Part shown: piece after piece, positions 1 to 9,903 of the stretch
Position numbering within the stretch: position 1 is the stretch's first letter
Layout: each line of letters begins with the position of its first letter
Assembly (NCBI GenBank): GCA_016779825.1
Contig: JADHMX010000005.1
Coordinates: 1 to 42,593 of the forward strand
Reading direction: 5' to 3'
DNA: 42,593 bases
Source of the DNA: Synechococcus sp. BS301-5m-G53
Lineage (GTDB): Bacteria > Cyanobacteriota > Cyanobacteriia > PCC-6307 > Cyanobiaceae
Translations under genes and position numbers: made by a program
The notes under the pieces: generated by a model
The model's input: only the letters and a program-made list of their open reading frames with translations
Told to the model about the DNA's origin: nothing
The model's database searches: none

Positions 1-779
1 CGCAAGGTCTGATCCGCCTCCAACACGCGGAAGCGTTTGCCCGCCGTGGCCTCCACCTTCAAGTCCCGCAGCACGTTCTGCAACTGCAGCATCTGGGTCT
101 GACTGCGGTTGGCACCGAGTCCGAACCAGCCGATCAACATCAAAAGGATCCCGTTGAGCCCCCAGCCCTGCCAGAGCAGAACACCGCCCATCAGGATCAT
201 CAGCATCGACAAGGCGCGACCGGACGCCGACGCCACCTGAACGCCCTTCTGCTGGCTACCGCTCACCTGCCAAACCAAGGCCTTGAGAATCAGCCCACCA
301 TCGAGGGGCAGCCCGGGCAAGAGATTGAACAAGCCGAGCATCAAGTTGAGCAAACCCACCTGGCTCAACAGCTGTGTGGCCAGGGGCTGGCTTTCAGACA
401 GCGCTGCAGCCCCCACCAGCATCCCGAAGGCCAGCAACAAACTGACGATCGGGCCAGCCGCCGCAATGCGCAGATTGCCCATGGCGGTAGGGCATTCCTT
501 CTCCACCCGGGCGATGCCACCCAGATGAAACAGAGTGATGCTCAACACCTTCACCCCTTCACGCAGCGCCATCAGGGCATGGCCCAACTCATGCAGCAGC
601 ACGGAGCTGAACAGCAGCAAAGTGGTCAATAACCCCAGCCCCCAACTCACCGTTACCGAGGCCGTCGTCGCATAGCGGGATTGGAACAACGTGGTGAAGA
701 TCGCCACGGCAAACAACCAACTGGGCTGGAGCCGCAGGGGAATTCCACCGATCTTGAGCAGCTGCCAGCCCTCTCCCAC
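1..779 (-). CDS. Site-2 protease family (M50) membrane metalloprotease, C-terminus cut by the window edge, probable GTG start
   Basis: Reverse-strand translation reads MGEGWQLLKIGGIPLRLQPSWLF...VLLHELGHALMALREGVKV...FNLLPGLPLDGGLILKALVW; HExxH-type HELGH and the LPLDGG motif of M50 proteases. Confidence 0.9.
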   Translation of the reverse strand, partial: MGEGWQLLKIGGIPLRLQPSWLFAVAIFTTLFQSRYATTASVTVSWGLGLLTTLLLFSSVLLHELGHALMALREGVKVLSITLFHLGGIARVEKECPTAMGNLRIAAAGPIVSLLLAFGMLVGAAALSESQPLATQLLSQVGLLNLMLGLFNLLPGLPLDGGLILKALVWQVSGSQQKGVQVASASGRALSMLMILMGGVLLWQGWGLNGILLMLIGWFGLGANRSQTQMLQLQNVLRDLKVEATAGKRFRVLEADQTL

Positions 780-850
780 CGCCAATCCCGTCGTGCGCCG
801 CTAATGCGGACTGTCATCCACGATCCTAGGGAGAGCAATCCATCCAGCCC

Positions 851-1513
851 TTGCGTGATCCCCGCCCCACTCCAGACCTCAAGATCTGCGGGATCACCGA
901 CCTCGATCAGGCCCTTGCCATCGCCAGGATGGGCGTGCGGGCGATTGGTGTGATCGGCGTTCCAGACACCCCGCGCTACGTCGAGCCACCCCAGCGCAGG
1001 GCCTTGTTCCATACGCTGGAAGAGCAGCACCCCCAACTGCATCGCGTTTGGGTGGTGGCCGATCCCAGCGATGCCGCCCTCGAGGAGGCGCTCAACGGTG
1101 CCGGGCAACCCTCCGTGGTGCAGCTGCACGGCAGCGAGTCAGACGAACGCTGCCAACGCTTGAAACAGCGTTACCCCCGGCAGCAGTGGTGGAAAGCGTT
1201 GCGGGTGCGCGAACCCGAAGATCTCAAGCGGCTCGAGCAGTACGCGCCCCATGTGGATGCCCTGCTCCTCGATGCCTGGAGCGCTGATCAATTGGGCGGC
1301 ACAGGGCACAGGATCCCTCTTGATTGGCTCGGTGAGACCCAGCTATCGGTGCCTTGGTGGCTGGCGGGGGGAGTGAGTGCGGAATGGGTTCCAGAACTGC
1401 TTAGCCGCGTCACGCCACAAGGGCTCGATGCCTCCAGTCGGCTGGAGGAACGTCCGGGATGGAAAAACCTCGACAAGGTCCAAGCCCTTGTCGAGGCCGT
1501 GAAACAGGATTAA
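851..1513 (+). CDS. trpF: Phosphoribosylanthranilate isomerase (TTG start)
   Basis: LKICGITDLDQALAIARMGVRAIGVI, VVQLHGSE, DALLLDAWS...GGTG, WWLAGGV: TrpF family motifs. Confidence 0.93.
   Translation: MRDPRPTPDLKICGITDLDQALAIARMGVRAIGVIGVPDTPRYVEPPQRRALFHTLEEQHPQLHRVWVVADPSDAALEEALNGAGQPSVVQLHGSESDERCQRLKQRYPRQQWWKALRVREPEDLKRLEQYAPHVDALLLDAWSADQLGGTGHRIPLDWLGETQLSVPWWLAGGVSAEWVPELLSRVTPQGLDASSRLEERPGWKNLDKVQALVEAVKQD
1461..1496 (-). terminator. Putative intrinsic terminator of folE located inside the 3' end of trpF
   Basis: Perfect 11-bp inverted repeat CCTCGACAAGG (1468-1478) / CCTTGTCGAGG (1486-1496) with a 7-nt loop; on the minus strand it is immediately followed by TTTTTCC. Confidence 0.75.
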
Positions 1514-1524
1514 GTCGAGATTGA

Positions 1525-2274
1525 TCAGGTGCTGAGCAGCGCTTCCTGCTGACGCACCAGCTCAAAGAACTCCTGCTTGAGGCTGGGGTCGTGACGGAAA
1601 TCACCGCGCACCACGGAGTTCACCATGCTGGTTTGGGGCTCCTTCACGCCACGCCACTTCATGCAGTAGTGCTGCGCCTTGATGATGATGCCAAGACCCT
1701 GAGGCTCACAGAGCTTCTCGATTTCGTCGGCAAGGATCATCACAGCCTCCTCCTGGATGTGGGGGCGGGAGAAGACCCAGTCAGCTACACGGGTGAATTT
1801 GGAGAGGCCAATCACCCTGGCACCAGGCTTGATCCCGATCCAGCAGTTGCCCATGATCGGCACCAGGTGGTGTGAACAGGCGGAACGCACCGTGATCGGT
1901 CCAACGGTGTAGATCTCATCCAGCTGCTTCACGTTGGGGAAGCTGGCCACTTTGGGTTGCTGGTGATAACGCCCCTTGAACACTTCCTGCAGATACATCT
2001 TGGCGACCCGCTCCGCCGTCTCATGAGTGTTGTGATCGTTATCGATGTCAATCACCAGGCTGCGCAGCAGGTCGCGAACCTTGTCAGCGACCTCCACCTG
2101 CAACTGTTCAAGTTCACCGGGATTGAGGTGATCAGCAATGTTGTCGTTGGCCAGGAAGGAAACGCCAGATTCGATCAAACGTTCACGAATTCGGGCTGAA
2201 ACCTGGGGATTCAAGAGCTTTGTTCCATTGCCGTTGGCGACGCCGTTGGAAACGAAAGGGACTGTGGAGGTCAT
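1525..2274 (-). CDS. folE: GTP cyclohydrolase I
   Basis: ITVRSACSHHLVPIMGNCWIGIKPGARVIGLSKFTRV, ILADEIEKLCEPQGLGIIIKAQHYCMKWRGV: GTP cyclohydrolase I signatures. Confidence 0.96.
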   Translation of the reverse strand: MTSTVPFVSNGVANGNGTKLLNPQVSARIRERLIESGVSFLANDNIADHLNPGELEQLQVEVADKVRDLLRSLVIDIDNDHNTHETAERVAKMYLQEVFKGRYHQQPKVASFPNVKQLDEIYTVGPITVRSACSHHLVPIMGNCWIGIKPGARVIGLSKFTRVADWVFSRPHIQEEAVMILADEIEKLCEPQGLGIIIKAQHYCMKWRGVKEPQTSMVNSVVRGDFRHDPSLKQEFFELVRQQEALLST

Positions 2275-2283
2275 GGTGTTCGT

Positions 2284-2991
2284 TCAAAAGGCGCCGGCGG
2301 CCGGCATAAGGGTGAGGTCTTCGATCAACTGGTTGCTGGGTTGCAACGCCAGATTCGCCAGTGTTTCTGCCACCTGATCGACAGAGAGCATGGCACGACG
2401 ATCGAAATCGCTTTGTACGGTTTCCGCGTCCCACAGTGGTGTGTTCACGGCCCCAAGAGTGAGGGTGCAGGCACGAATGCCATGGCCCCGCTCCTCTTCA
2501 GCCAGACAACGGGTGAAGCTGGCCAAGGCAGCTTTGCTGACGCAATACGCACCCCATTGAGGGAAGGCATTGCGGGCGGCGTGGCTGCTGATGTTGATCA
2601 CCAGTCCGCCGTTCTCACGCATGGAGGGAACAACAGCAGAACAAACCTGCATCACGCTGGTGAGATTTAGCTGTAGCAGCCATTGCCAACGCTCGATCGG
2701 CATGGCCAATAGATCGCCGGTGTAAGCAGCGCCCGCGTTGTTGATCAACACTGAAGGCGTCTCACCCTGCTGCAACAAGCCAGCCATCGCAGCAGCGATG
2801 CCATCAGATTGAGTCAGGTCGATGGCGGCTGTTGCCACAGAGACCCCTTTGGAGCTGAGCTGAGCAGCCAGCTGCTCCAATTGATCAGCACTACGTGCCG
2901 TGAGCAGCAGATTCCAGCCCTGTTGAGCCAGAAGCTCAGCAGTGCGGCGTCCTATGCCTCGGCTCGCACCTGTGATTAGAGCCGTTGGCAA
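2284..2991 (-). CDS. Short-chain dehydrogenase/reductase (SDR)
   Basis: ALITGASRGIGRRTAELLAQQG, LINNAGAA, ISSHAA...YCVSKAALASFTRCLAEE: SDR motifs TGxxxGIG, NAG, YxxxK. Confidence 0.93.
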   Translation of the reverse strand: MPTALITGASRGIGRRTAELLAQQGWNLLLTARSADQLEQLAAQLSSKGVSVATAAIDLTQSDGIAAAMAGLLQQGETPSVLINNAGAAYTGDLLAMPIERWQWLLQLNLTSVMQVCSAVVPSMRENGGLVINISSHAARNAFPQWGAYCVSKAALASFTRCLAEEERGHGIRACTLTLGAVNTPLWDAETVQSDFDRRAMLSVDQVAETLANLALQPSNQLIEDLTLMPAAGAF

Positions 2992-3015
2992 AAACCGTTA
3001 GCAAACCACAACACT

Positions 3016-4005
3016 TTAAGCCGCTTTCTCCACATCCTGTGACGTTTCTTCGATGAAACGGCCCATTGCCCTGAATTTGGAGTACCTAGCCTCACGCAAT
3101 TGCTGTTCCGAAAGGCTCAGCAATTGGTCCAGATGACGCTCGATCGCCGCTCGCAGGATTTCTCCGGCTTCCAGTGGCGCCCAGTTATTGCCACCGGAAG
3201 GCTCTTCAAGCACTTCATCCACCACCCCGAGCTCCAGCAAATCGCGACCTGTGATCCGCAAGGCTGCCGCTGCATCCGGCGCCTTGGCCGCGTCACGCCA
3301 AAGGATGGAAGCACAGGCTTCAGGGCTGGCCACGGTGTAAACACTGTGCTCGAACATCAGCAACCGGTCTGCAACGCCAATGCCTAAGGCACCGCCGGAA
3401 CCGCCTTCACCAATCACGGTGGCGATCACTGGAACACGCAAGCGGAACATCTCCCGCAGGTTGACGGCGATCGCTTCACCCTGGCCTTGCTCCTCAGCCT
3501 CAAGGCCGGCATAGGCACCGGGGGTATCGATGAACGTGAGAATCGGCAAGCGGAAGCGATCGGCATGGTCCATCAACCGCATGGCTTTGCGGTAACCGCC
3601 CGGGGCGGCCATCCCGAAATTACGGGCGACATTTTCTTTGGTGTCGCGGCCCTTCTGATGGCCAATCAACATCACCGCGCGATTCCCCACCCGTCCGACG
3701 CCACCAATCAAGGCCTGATCGTCGTTGCCGCGACGGTCTCCATGCAGTTCCACCCAGTCGTCACAAAACATCTGGATGAAATCCAGCGTGCTGGGACGCT
3801 GCGGGTGGCGGGCGACCTGAATCTTCTGAGCAGGCGTCAGCCCCTGAAAGATCTCCTGACGGCGACGGGCAGCGAGGCTCTCCAGCTGCTGCAACTGCTG
3901 CGAGACATCAACTTCAGAATCCCTGGCCAGCTGGCGGATTTGCTCAATCTGCTGCTCCAGCTCGACGAGCGGCTTTTCAAACTCAAGCAGGGGACGACGG
4001 GGCAT
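3016..4005 (-). CDS. accA: Acetyl-CoA carboxylase carboxyltransferase subunit alpha
   Basis: [27 protein letters not shown]...[38 protein letters not shown]...FIDTPGAY: AccA signatures. Confidence 0.97.
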   Translation of the reverse strand: MPRRPLLEFEKPLVELEQQIEQIRQLARDSEVDVSQQLQQLESLAARRRQEIFQGLTPAQKIQVARHPQRPSTLDFIQMFCDDWVELHGDRRGNDDQALIGGVGRVGNRAVMLIGHQKGRDTKENVARNFGMAAPGGYRKAMRLMDHADRFRLPILTFIDTPGAYAGLEAEEQGQGEAIAVNLREMFRLRVPVIATVIGEGGSGGALGIGVADRLLMFEHSVYTVASPEACASILWRDAAKAPDAAAALRITGRDLLELGVVDEVLEEPSGGNNWAPLEAGEILRAAIERHLDQLLSLSEQQLREARYSKFRAMGRFIEETSQDVEKAA

Positions 4006-4024
4006 AGCTCTGGCTCTCCGGAGG

Positions 4025-5065
4025 TCAGGCGGCAGTGGCCTGCAGGTTGGGATGGAGGTTCAGGGTGCTGAACCCATGGCGGACCGATGCCGCACCGATG
4101 AAATCCATCTTCTCGAGGGTGATGTTGTTGCGCCCCCAGCTGAAGTTGGTGTGGCAGCGTTCAAACTCGAGCAGCATCGCTTCAGCGAAGCAGGCAAACA
4201 TCTGGCGCTGGGGTCGCTCCATTTCGGCGATGGCCATCATCGACCAGCCGATGTCGCGGCAGAACTCAACGATTCCACCCTTGAGAACGTGGATGCCACC
4301 ACCAGCAACCTTGGAATCGAGATTCTTGGGGTAGCCCCCATCAATCATCAAGCAAGGCTTCTTCAAGCTGTTGTGGTCGATCTCAAGGGTGCGGGGCATG
4401 CTCGCCACCCACACGACCACATCAGCCTCGGGCAAAGCCTGATCGAGCGGCAGGATCCGTCCACCTCCCAGTTCTTGCTGAAGATCAAGCAGCGGCTGCT
4501 GCTGACGGGCCACCAGCAGAAGCTCAGCGACTCCAGTGCGTGCCTGCAGCCAACGACAGACCGCGGAGCCGATGTCGCCGGTCGCTCCAACGACGGCCAC
4601 CTTGGCTTTGCTGAGATCAATACCGAGGGTGGGAGCGTTGTTCTCAACCTGACGACAGATCACCCAGGCCGTATGGGTGTTTCCGGTGGTGAACCGCTGC
4701 CAATCCAGGGTGGTGCTCCGCACCGTCTGGTGCTGCAGCAGGTTGAAATTCTCGAAGATGATCGAGGTGAAGCCGCCAAGGGCGGTGATGTTGATGCCCT
4801 TTTTCTGGGCAAGTTCCATGGCATTGAGCACCTTGCGCCGCGCCGTCTTGAATCGGCTCAGCATTTCTGGCACAAAGCACGAGTCGATGTAGGCACCCTC
4901 GATGGTGGTGCCAACAGGACTGGTGACTTCGACGTGCTCAACGAGCTGGGGAGGTGCGCTGCACCACACATCGAGATCACCATCAGCGATGTGATCGAAC
5001 CCGAGTTCCATTGCCTTGCGGCGAGCGGCCTCAAAACTCGTTGAATGTCCGATCAGACCAAACAT
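4025..5065 (-). CDS. aar: Long-chain acyl-[acyl-carrier-protein] reductase (AAR)
   Basis: [40 protein letters not shown]...[18 protein letters not shown]; adjacent to ADO as in cyanobacterial alkane operons. Confidence 0.96.
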   Translation of the reverse strand: MFGLIGHSTSFEAARRKAMELGFDHIADGDLDVWCSAPPQLVEHVEVTSPVGTTIEGAYIDSCFVPEMLSRFKTARRKVLNAMELAQKKGINITALGGFTSIIFENFNLLQHQTVRSTTLDWQRFTTGNTHTAWVICRQVENNAPTLGIDLSKAKVAVVGATGDIGSAVCRWLQARTGVAELLLVARQQQPLLDLQQELGGGRILPLDQALPEADVVVWVASMPRTLEIDHNSLKKPCLMIDGGYPKNLDSKVAGGGIHVLKGGIVEFCRDIGWSMMAIAEMERPQRQMFACFAEAMLLEFERCHTNFSWGRNNITLEKMDFIGAASVRHGFSTLNLHPNLQATAA

Positions 5066-5179
5066 GTCTTACCGCTGACGTCTCAAAGAACACCTTGAAG
5101 GACCATGCTCCCATGGCAACCGGTATCGACAGCAACGTGCCTGTCGATAAACCGGCGATGGATTAAGCCCTGAAACGGG

Positions 5180-5899
5180 TCAAACAGCAAGCGCTGCTGC
5201 GGCCATGCGAGCGATATCTCGGGAGGTGAAGCCGATTTCACCCAAAGCTTCCTGATAAGCGATCAGGAAGTCTTCGATCAGGTCTTCCTTCTCCATATGG
5301 AGGACGGCAGCATCAGCAGCCACGTCTTCCAGCATCGAGCGGATGAGGGGAAGGTTGGCTTTATTGGCCTCGAACAGCTCGTCCTTGCTGGCTTCGAAGT
5401 TGGCTTTCAGCCATTCCTGGCCGTAGTTCAAGTGGGTGTACTCATCCTTCACCACACCCTCTGTGATCTTGCGGGCGAAGGGATCGGCAACAGGGATGTA
5501 GATGTGATATGCCGAAATGGCAAATGCTTCGATCAACAGAGCCTGAATCAACAGACAAGTAACAACCTTGCCCTCCTTGAGAGCGGCCTGAAAATTGTCG
5601 TGAAGCGGCTCAAAGAACTTTTTGGCGAAGGGCAGGTCGGCTTCAACACCAAGGTTGCGACCGCAGGAGGTGAAGCCCTTCATGTGCTTCATCTCCATCC
5701 GTGCCAGACGCTTTAACTCCTCGGCCTGATCGGGGATCAGGGTGCCCAAAGAGATGTAGTTGTCATGGGCTTCCTGTTCTCCCTCGATCACGATGGCGTT
5801 GATCCGGCTGTAGGCGTCTTTGTAGGCCTCAGTTGTGAAATCGGGCAGTGCGTCCTGGCCCTCCAGCACGGGTGCTTCAGGTGCATTGAGGGTCGTCAT
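5180..5899 (-). CDS. ado: Aldehyde deformylating oxygenase (alkane synthase); ORF track extends to 5962 but the likely start is the internal ATG at 5899
   Basis: [85 protein letters not shown]: cyanobacterial ADO ferritin-like di-iron protein. Confidence 0.96.
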   Translation of the reverse strand: MTTLNAPEAPVLEGQDALPDFTTEAYKDAYSRINAIVIEGEQEAHDNYISLGTLIPDQAEELKRLARMEMKHMKGFTSCGRNLGVEADLPFAKKFFEPLHDNFQAALKEGKVVTCLLIQALLIEAFAISAYHIYIPVADPFARKITEGVVKDEYTHLNYGQEWLKANFEASKDELFEANKANLPLIRSMLEDVAADAAVLHMEKEDLIEDFLIAYQEALGEIGFTSRDIARMAAAALAV

Positions 5900-5992
5900 A
5901 GGACGCTGTCCACCACATTCAGTGGGACCGACAATAACCAGTGCCCCAGGAGTTGGGGACACATGCGTCCAAGGTTCAGGACCTGCGGGCGC

Positions 5993-6817
5993 CTATGAGG
6001 GTTTGGGGAGAAGGCTTTGGGTAGGTGGCCAGTGACTGGCCAATAGGGCCTGAAAACGTGCCTGCCAGTGGCTTACCAGCCGTTCTTCCAAGCGATTGCC
6101 CAGATCGACCGATGCCTGGCGCGCATCTCCGATCACGCCCGTTGCACTGAGGTCGTCGGCGAGCCATGCGCAGGGCGCCGCTCCTTCGAGGCTCCACCCC
6201 TCCGGCGGTTCCTGATCGGAACCCGGAGTTGGACGTCCATCCACGGGGCGGGCCGATCCAACCAGTTCTGGGGCCATCTTCAGCATCAAGCTGGTCTCGG
6301 CTTGGCCGGCATGAAGACCATGGAGCAATTCCTGGTTGGGCAGCAGATCAGCCAACCCGTCGACGCCACTCCAGAGGAAACACGGCAGCACGGCCAGCGA
6401 AGGGCAGCGAGCCCGCAGCTGTCGGGCCGCCACCTGCAGCAAACCGATCTGGCCGCCATGGGCGTTGAACAGAACAAGGCGCTGCACCCCCATCGCCGCC
6501 AACTGCGTGCCCACCTGTTCGACCAAGTCCAAAAGCAGAGAGGCCGAAATGCTGAGGGTGCCCGGGAAGTTCTGGTGCTCAGGCGAAAAACCGATGGCTT
6601 GACACGGCAATCGCCATACCGGCAGAGCTGGATCAAGGCCAGAAAGCACCAAATCGAGGATGCCGTCAGCAAACACAGCGTCCGTCGACAACGGCAGCTG
6701 AGGGCCGTGTTGCTCACAGGCTCCAAACGGCCAAATCACCGTCGCACCAGCCCTGGAGGCCGCTTGGCCGGCCTCGGGCCATGTCAGGTGATCAAATCGC
6801 TTGCGGAGCTGGTCCAT
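5993..6817 (-). CDS. Creatininase family protein
   Basis: TVIWPFGACEQHGPQLPLSTDAVFADGILD...LVLFNAHGGQIGLL: creatininase amidohydrolase motifs (EQHG, NxHGGN-like). Confidence 0.88.
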   Translation of the reverse strand: MDQLRKRFDHLTWPEAGQAASRAGATVIWPFGACEQHGPQLPLSTDAVFADGILDLVLSGLDPALPVWRLPCQAIGFSPEHQNFPGTLSISASLLLDLVEQVGTQLAAMGVQRLVLFNAHGGQIGLLQVAARQLRARCPSLAVLPCFLWSGVDGLADLLPNQELLHGLHAGQAETSLMLKMAPELVGSARPVDGRPTPGSDQEPPEGWSLEGAAPCAWLADDLSATGVIGDARQASVDLGNRLEERLVSHWQARFQALLASHWPPTQSLLPKPS

Positions 6818-6864
6818 GGAGTTGCACAGGCAAGGGGCTGCTGATCCCAGCCCAGCCTGTCAAA

Positions 6865-8139
6865 ATGAGCGATCGACAAGCACCATGGTCCATGCCCGCA
6901 GCCGGCAGTCCGCAGCCCAACCGCCCCAAGGCACCGAAGCCGGCAGCGACGAAACCGCTGCAGGTGATGCAGATCAATCGCCGCGAAGAGCAGGAGAAGC
7001 TGGAGCGGGAAGCGGCTGAAGCACGGGCAGCTGCCGAGGCTGCCGCAGAGAAGGCACGCATCCTTGAGGAACGGGCGGGTCTCGCCACCCCTCCGCGACA
7101 GGTCCAGCAGGAAACCGCCTCGTCTCCAGGAACGGATGACGACGCTCTGTTCGACATGGGCGGCATGGAAGGCATGACCATGGCCGACCTGATGGGTGCG
7201 CCGGATCAGCGACCCAGGAAGGAGCAGAGCAACCAACCGCGCAGCGTGGACGACTTCGATTTCGATGAAGAAGCCTTCCTCGCCGCCCTGGACGAGAACG
7301 CTCCGGTTGGCACCACCGGTGAGGTGATCAAGGGCACGGTGATCGGCATCGAAAGCGATGGCGTGTATGTGGACATCGGCGGCAAAGCCCCCGGTTACAT
7401 GCCCAAGAGCGAAGCGGGCCTGGGTGTTGTGACCAACTTTCGAGAGCGCTTCCCCAAGGGCCTGGAAGTGGAAGTTCTGGTGACCCGTGAGCAGAACGCT
7501 GATGGGATGGTCACGATCAGTTGTCGGGCACTGGAGCTGCGCAAGAGCTGGGACCGGGTCAAGGAGCTGGAGAAGCAAGGGAAGGTTGTTCAGGTCATCG
7601 TCAATGGCTTCAACCGCGGTGGTGTCACCTGCGATCTCGAAGGGCTGCGCGGCTTCATTCCCCGCTCACAGCTTCAAAACGGTGAAAACCACCAAGAGCT
7701 GGTGGGCAAGACCCTGGGCGTGGCCTTCATCGAGGTCAATTCCGAGACCCGCAAGCTTGTGCTGTCCGAGAAACGAGCCACCGTCGCCGAACGCTTCCAG
7801 GATCTGGAAGTGGGCCAGCTGGTGGAAGGCCAGGTGGCAGCGGTGAAGCCCTATGGCCTGTTCATCGATCTAGGCGGCATCAGTGGACTGCTGCACCAAT
7901 CAGCGATCACCAACGGCAGCCTGCGCTCGATTCGTGAGGTGTTCGATCAGGGTGACCGCGTCTCGGCCCTGATCACCGAACTGGATCCGGGGCGTGGACG
8001 CATCGGCCTCAACACAGCCCTGCTGGAAGGCCCCCCGGGGGAGCTGCTGATCGAAAAAGACAAAGTGATGGCTGAAGCCGCCGATCGCGCCAGCCGGGCC
8101 CAGAACACGCTGAAACAGCAGGAGCAATCCGCCGGATGA
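6865..8139 (+). CDS. S1 RNA-binding domain protein, 30S ribosomal protein S1-like with N-terminal extension (ORF track starts at 6781; likely ATG at 6865 or later)
   Basis: Three S1-like modules: GEVIKGTVIGIESDGVYVDIGGKAPGYMPKSE, GKVVQVIVNGFNRGGVTCDLEGLRGFIPRSQ, GQLVEGQVAAVKPYGLFIDLGGISGLLHQS. Confidence 0.88.
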   Translation: MSDRQAPWSMPAAGSPQPNRPKAPKPAATKPLQVMQINRREEQEKLEREAAEARAAAEAAAEKARILEERAGLATPPRQVQQETASSPGTDDDALFDMGGMEGMTMADLMGAPDQRPRKEQSNQPRSVDDFDFDEEAFLAALDENAPVGTTGEVIKGTVIGIESDGVYVDIGGKAPGYMPKSEAGLGVVTNFRERFPKGLEVEVLVTREQNADGMVTISCRALELRKSWDRVKELEKQGKVVQVIVNGFNRGGVTCDLEGLRGFIPRSQLQNGENHQELVGKTLGVAFIEVNSETRKLVLSEKRATVAERFQDLEVGQLVEGQVAAVKPYGLFIDLGGISGLLHQSAITNGSLRSIREVFDQGDRVSALITELDPGRGRIGLNTALLEGPPGELLIEKDKVMAEAADRASRAQNTLKQQEQSAG

Positions 8140-9020
8140 GCACTGCTGCCCTGACAGCCGCCGAAGACTGGGAACTCGACTTCTACTCGCGACCAATTCT
8201 TGAGGCCGATGGCCGCAAACGTTGGGAACTGCTGATCACCTCCACCCCGGCCGCAACTGGCGATGCAGAGCCATTTCGCTTTGCCAAGGTGTGCCCCTCT
8301 GGTGAGGTGAATTCACTCTGGTTGAGCCAAGCCCTGGCGGAAGCCAAGGAGGTATCCGCCAGTGGGGGATGGGGATCCCCCGTGCGTTTGCGCTGCTGGC
8401 GCAGTTCCATGCGCACCATGGTTCAGCGCGCCGCAGCCGAACAAGATCTTGAGGTGATTCCCAGTCGCCGCACCTTCGCGCTACTCGACTGGCTGCAACA
8501 GCGCGAACGGGAGGTCTATCCGCAGGAGGAGGGGTTCATGGCAGGACCACTCGCCCCGCCGCCGGCCCCCGTTCCAACGCCACCGGTCCCCCTGCCGGAG
8601 GAGGTTCAAGGGGATGCCTGGAGCTGGGCCGCTTTGCCAGCGAGCCTTCTCTCGGAGGCATGGGAGTGGCCGATGAGCTTCAGCGGGCTTTTGCCAGTTC
8701 CGGAGGGCATCGATCCGGAGGCCTCCGTGCCGGGCCTGCGCCTGTTCAGCCAGAGCCGCTCCCTCGCCATGGCGGGCTGGTTGGGCGGTCTTGAGCCCGT
8801 TCGGCTGATTGTTGAAGACCGGCAGCTGGTGCTGGAGGCCGGTCAGGATGATCGCTGGCTAGTGAGCGACCTGGAACCAACGGTCGCTGCTGAAATCGCC
8901 GAAGCCCTGACGACCTCACAGCAGCAGGTGCGCGGCCTTCAATTCATCGCTATCCAGTCGAGCCCCGAAGAACAGACCTTCGGCGGCTTCTGGATGCTGC
9001 GGGACATCCCCATGGCCTGA
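8136..9020 (+). CDS. Tab2/Atab2 family RNA-binding protein (DUF1092)
   Basis: WELDFYSRPILEADGRKRWELLITS...RPAIRxx-like region RLRCWRSSMRTMVQRAAAEQDLEVIPSRRTFALLDWLQQREREVYP: Tab2-like family features; ATGA overlap with the upstream S1 gene. Confidence 0.88.
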   Translation: MSTAALTAAEDWELDFYSRPILEADGRKRWELLITSTPAATGDAEPFRFAKVCPSGEVNSLWLSQALAEAKEVSASGGWGSPVRLRCWRSSMRTMVQRAAAEQDLEVIPSRRTFALLDWLQQREREVYPQEEGFMAGPLAPPPAPVPTPPVPLPEEVQGDAWSWAALPASLLSEAWEWPMSFSGLLPVPEGIDPEASVPGLRLFSQSRSLAMAGWLGGLEPVRLIVEDRQLVLEAGQDDRWLVSDLEPTVAAEIAEALTTSQQQVRGLQFIAIQSSPEEQTFGGFWMLRDIPMA

Positions 9021-9031
9021 TCGAAGGGCTG

Positions 9032-9820
9032 ATGAAAGACGGGCCGTTTGATCGACCAGACAGCCGCTTCAACACGTTGAAGGGCTGGACCTGGATCGGT
9101 TGTTACGGGGGCTATTACCTCCAGAGCGATCTTCTCCATGAGCAGGGCTTCGAGCACGGCTTCTTCACCCGGCTCTGGCACGGCCGTGGTCCTGATGAAC
9201 TGGCGGGGTATGTCAGCGCCGGCATCAGCGTCCACCGGCCCCAGCAGATCCACAGTGGGATCGTGCTGGACGCAAGCGACGCCCGTAAGGATCCCTGGCC
9301 TGAAGCCGATGGCCTGGTGAGTGATCGTGGGGGCCAGAGCCTCTGGGTGTGCGGCGCTGACTGCACCCCGGTTCTGATCGCGGATCCCGGCACCGGGCAT
9401 GCCGCGGCCTGTCATGCCGGTTGGCGTGGGGTGGCGGCTGGAATCCTGATCACAGCCCTGGATCGGTTGGTGGAGCGAGGTGCCCGGCGGGAAGATCTGG
9501 TCGTTGCCCTGGGCCCGGCCGTCAGCGGCCCCTGTTACCAGGTTGGCGACGAGGTGGTGGAGGCCGTCAGTGCCGCGGTCCCCAACGAGGTTTCGTTATC
9601 CGAGACCGGGGCCCTGCTGCCGGATGAGCAACCGGGGCGGCATCGCCTCGACATTCGAACTGCCGCCAGAGTGCAGCTCCAAGGCGCGGGAATCCCCAGC
9701 GAACGGATCGCCCACTGCCCGCTGTGCACCGTCAGCGAACCCGAGCTGTTCCACTCCTGGCGACGGGATCAGGTAAAAGCCGTGCAGTGGAGCGGGGTCG
9801 TGGCTCAGGCCACAACTTGA
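9032..9820 (+). CDS. pgeF: Polyphenol oxidase/laccase-domain family protein (YfiH/PgeF-like)
   Basis: HGFFTRLWHG, QQIHSG, DGLVSDRGGQSLWVCGADCTPVLIADPGTGHAAACHAGWRGVAAGIL, GPAVSGPCYQVGDEV. Confidence 0.92.
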   Translation: MKDGPFDRPDSRFNTLKGWTWIGCYGGYYLQSDLLHEQGFEHGFFTRLWHGRGPDELAGYVSAGISVHRPQQIHSGIVLDASDARKDPWPEADGLVSDRGGQSLWVCGADCTPVLIADPGTGHAAACHAGWRGVAAGILITALDRLVERGARREDLVVALGPAVSGPCYQVGDEVVEAVSAAVPNEVSLSETGALLPDEQPGRHRLDIRTAARVQLQGAGIPSERIAHCPLCTVSEPELFHSWRRDQVKAVQWSGVVAQATT

Positions 9821-9903
9821 GCCACTTCAATCACAGCTCCATGACAAAAGCTGAGAACTACTCAAATCCGAGCCAATTTGAAGACAGCCTTTGAACTTTC
9901 CCA

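Noticed and set aside
4052-5044. 330-aa + strand ORF antisense to aar
   Set aside because: Shadow frame of a clearly recognised gene; composition is not protein-like and no domain is recognised.
6784-7578. 264-aa - strand ORF
   Set aside because: Antisense to the S1-domain gene; shadow ORF.
9800-9825. Hairpin GTGGCTCA-N10-TGAGCCAC across the pgeF stop codon
   Set aside because: Perfect 8-bp stem, but no U-tract follows, so I do not call it a terminator with confidence.
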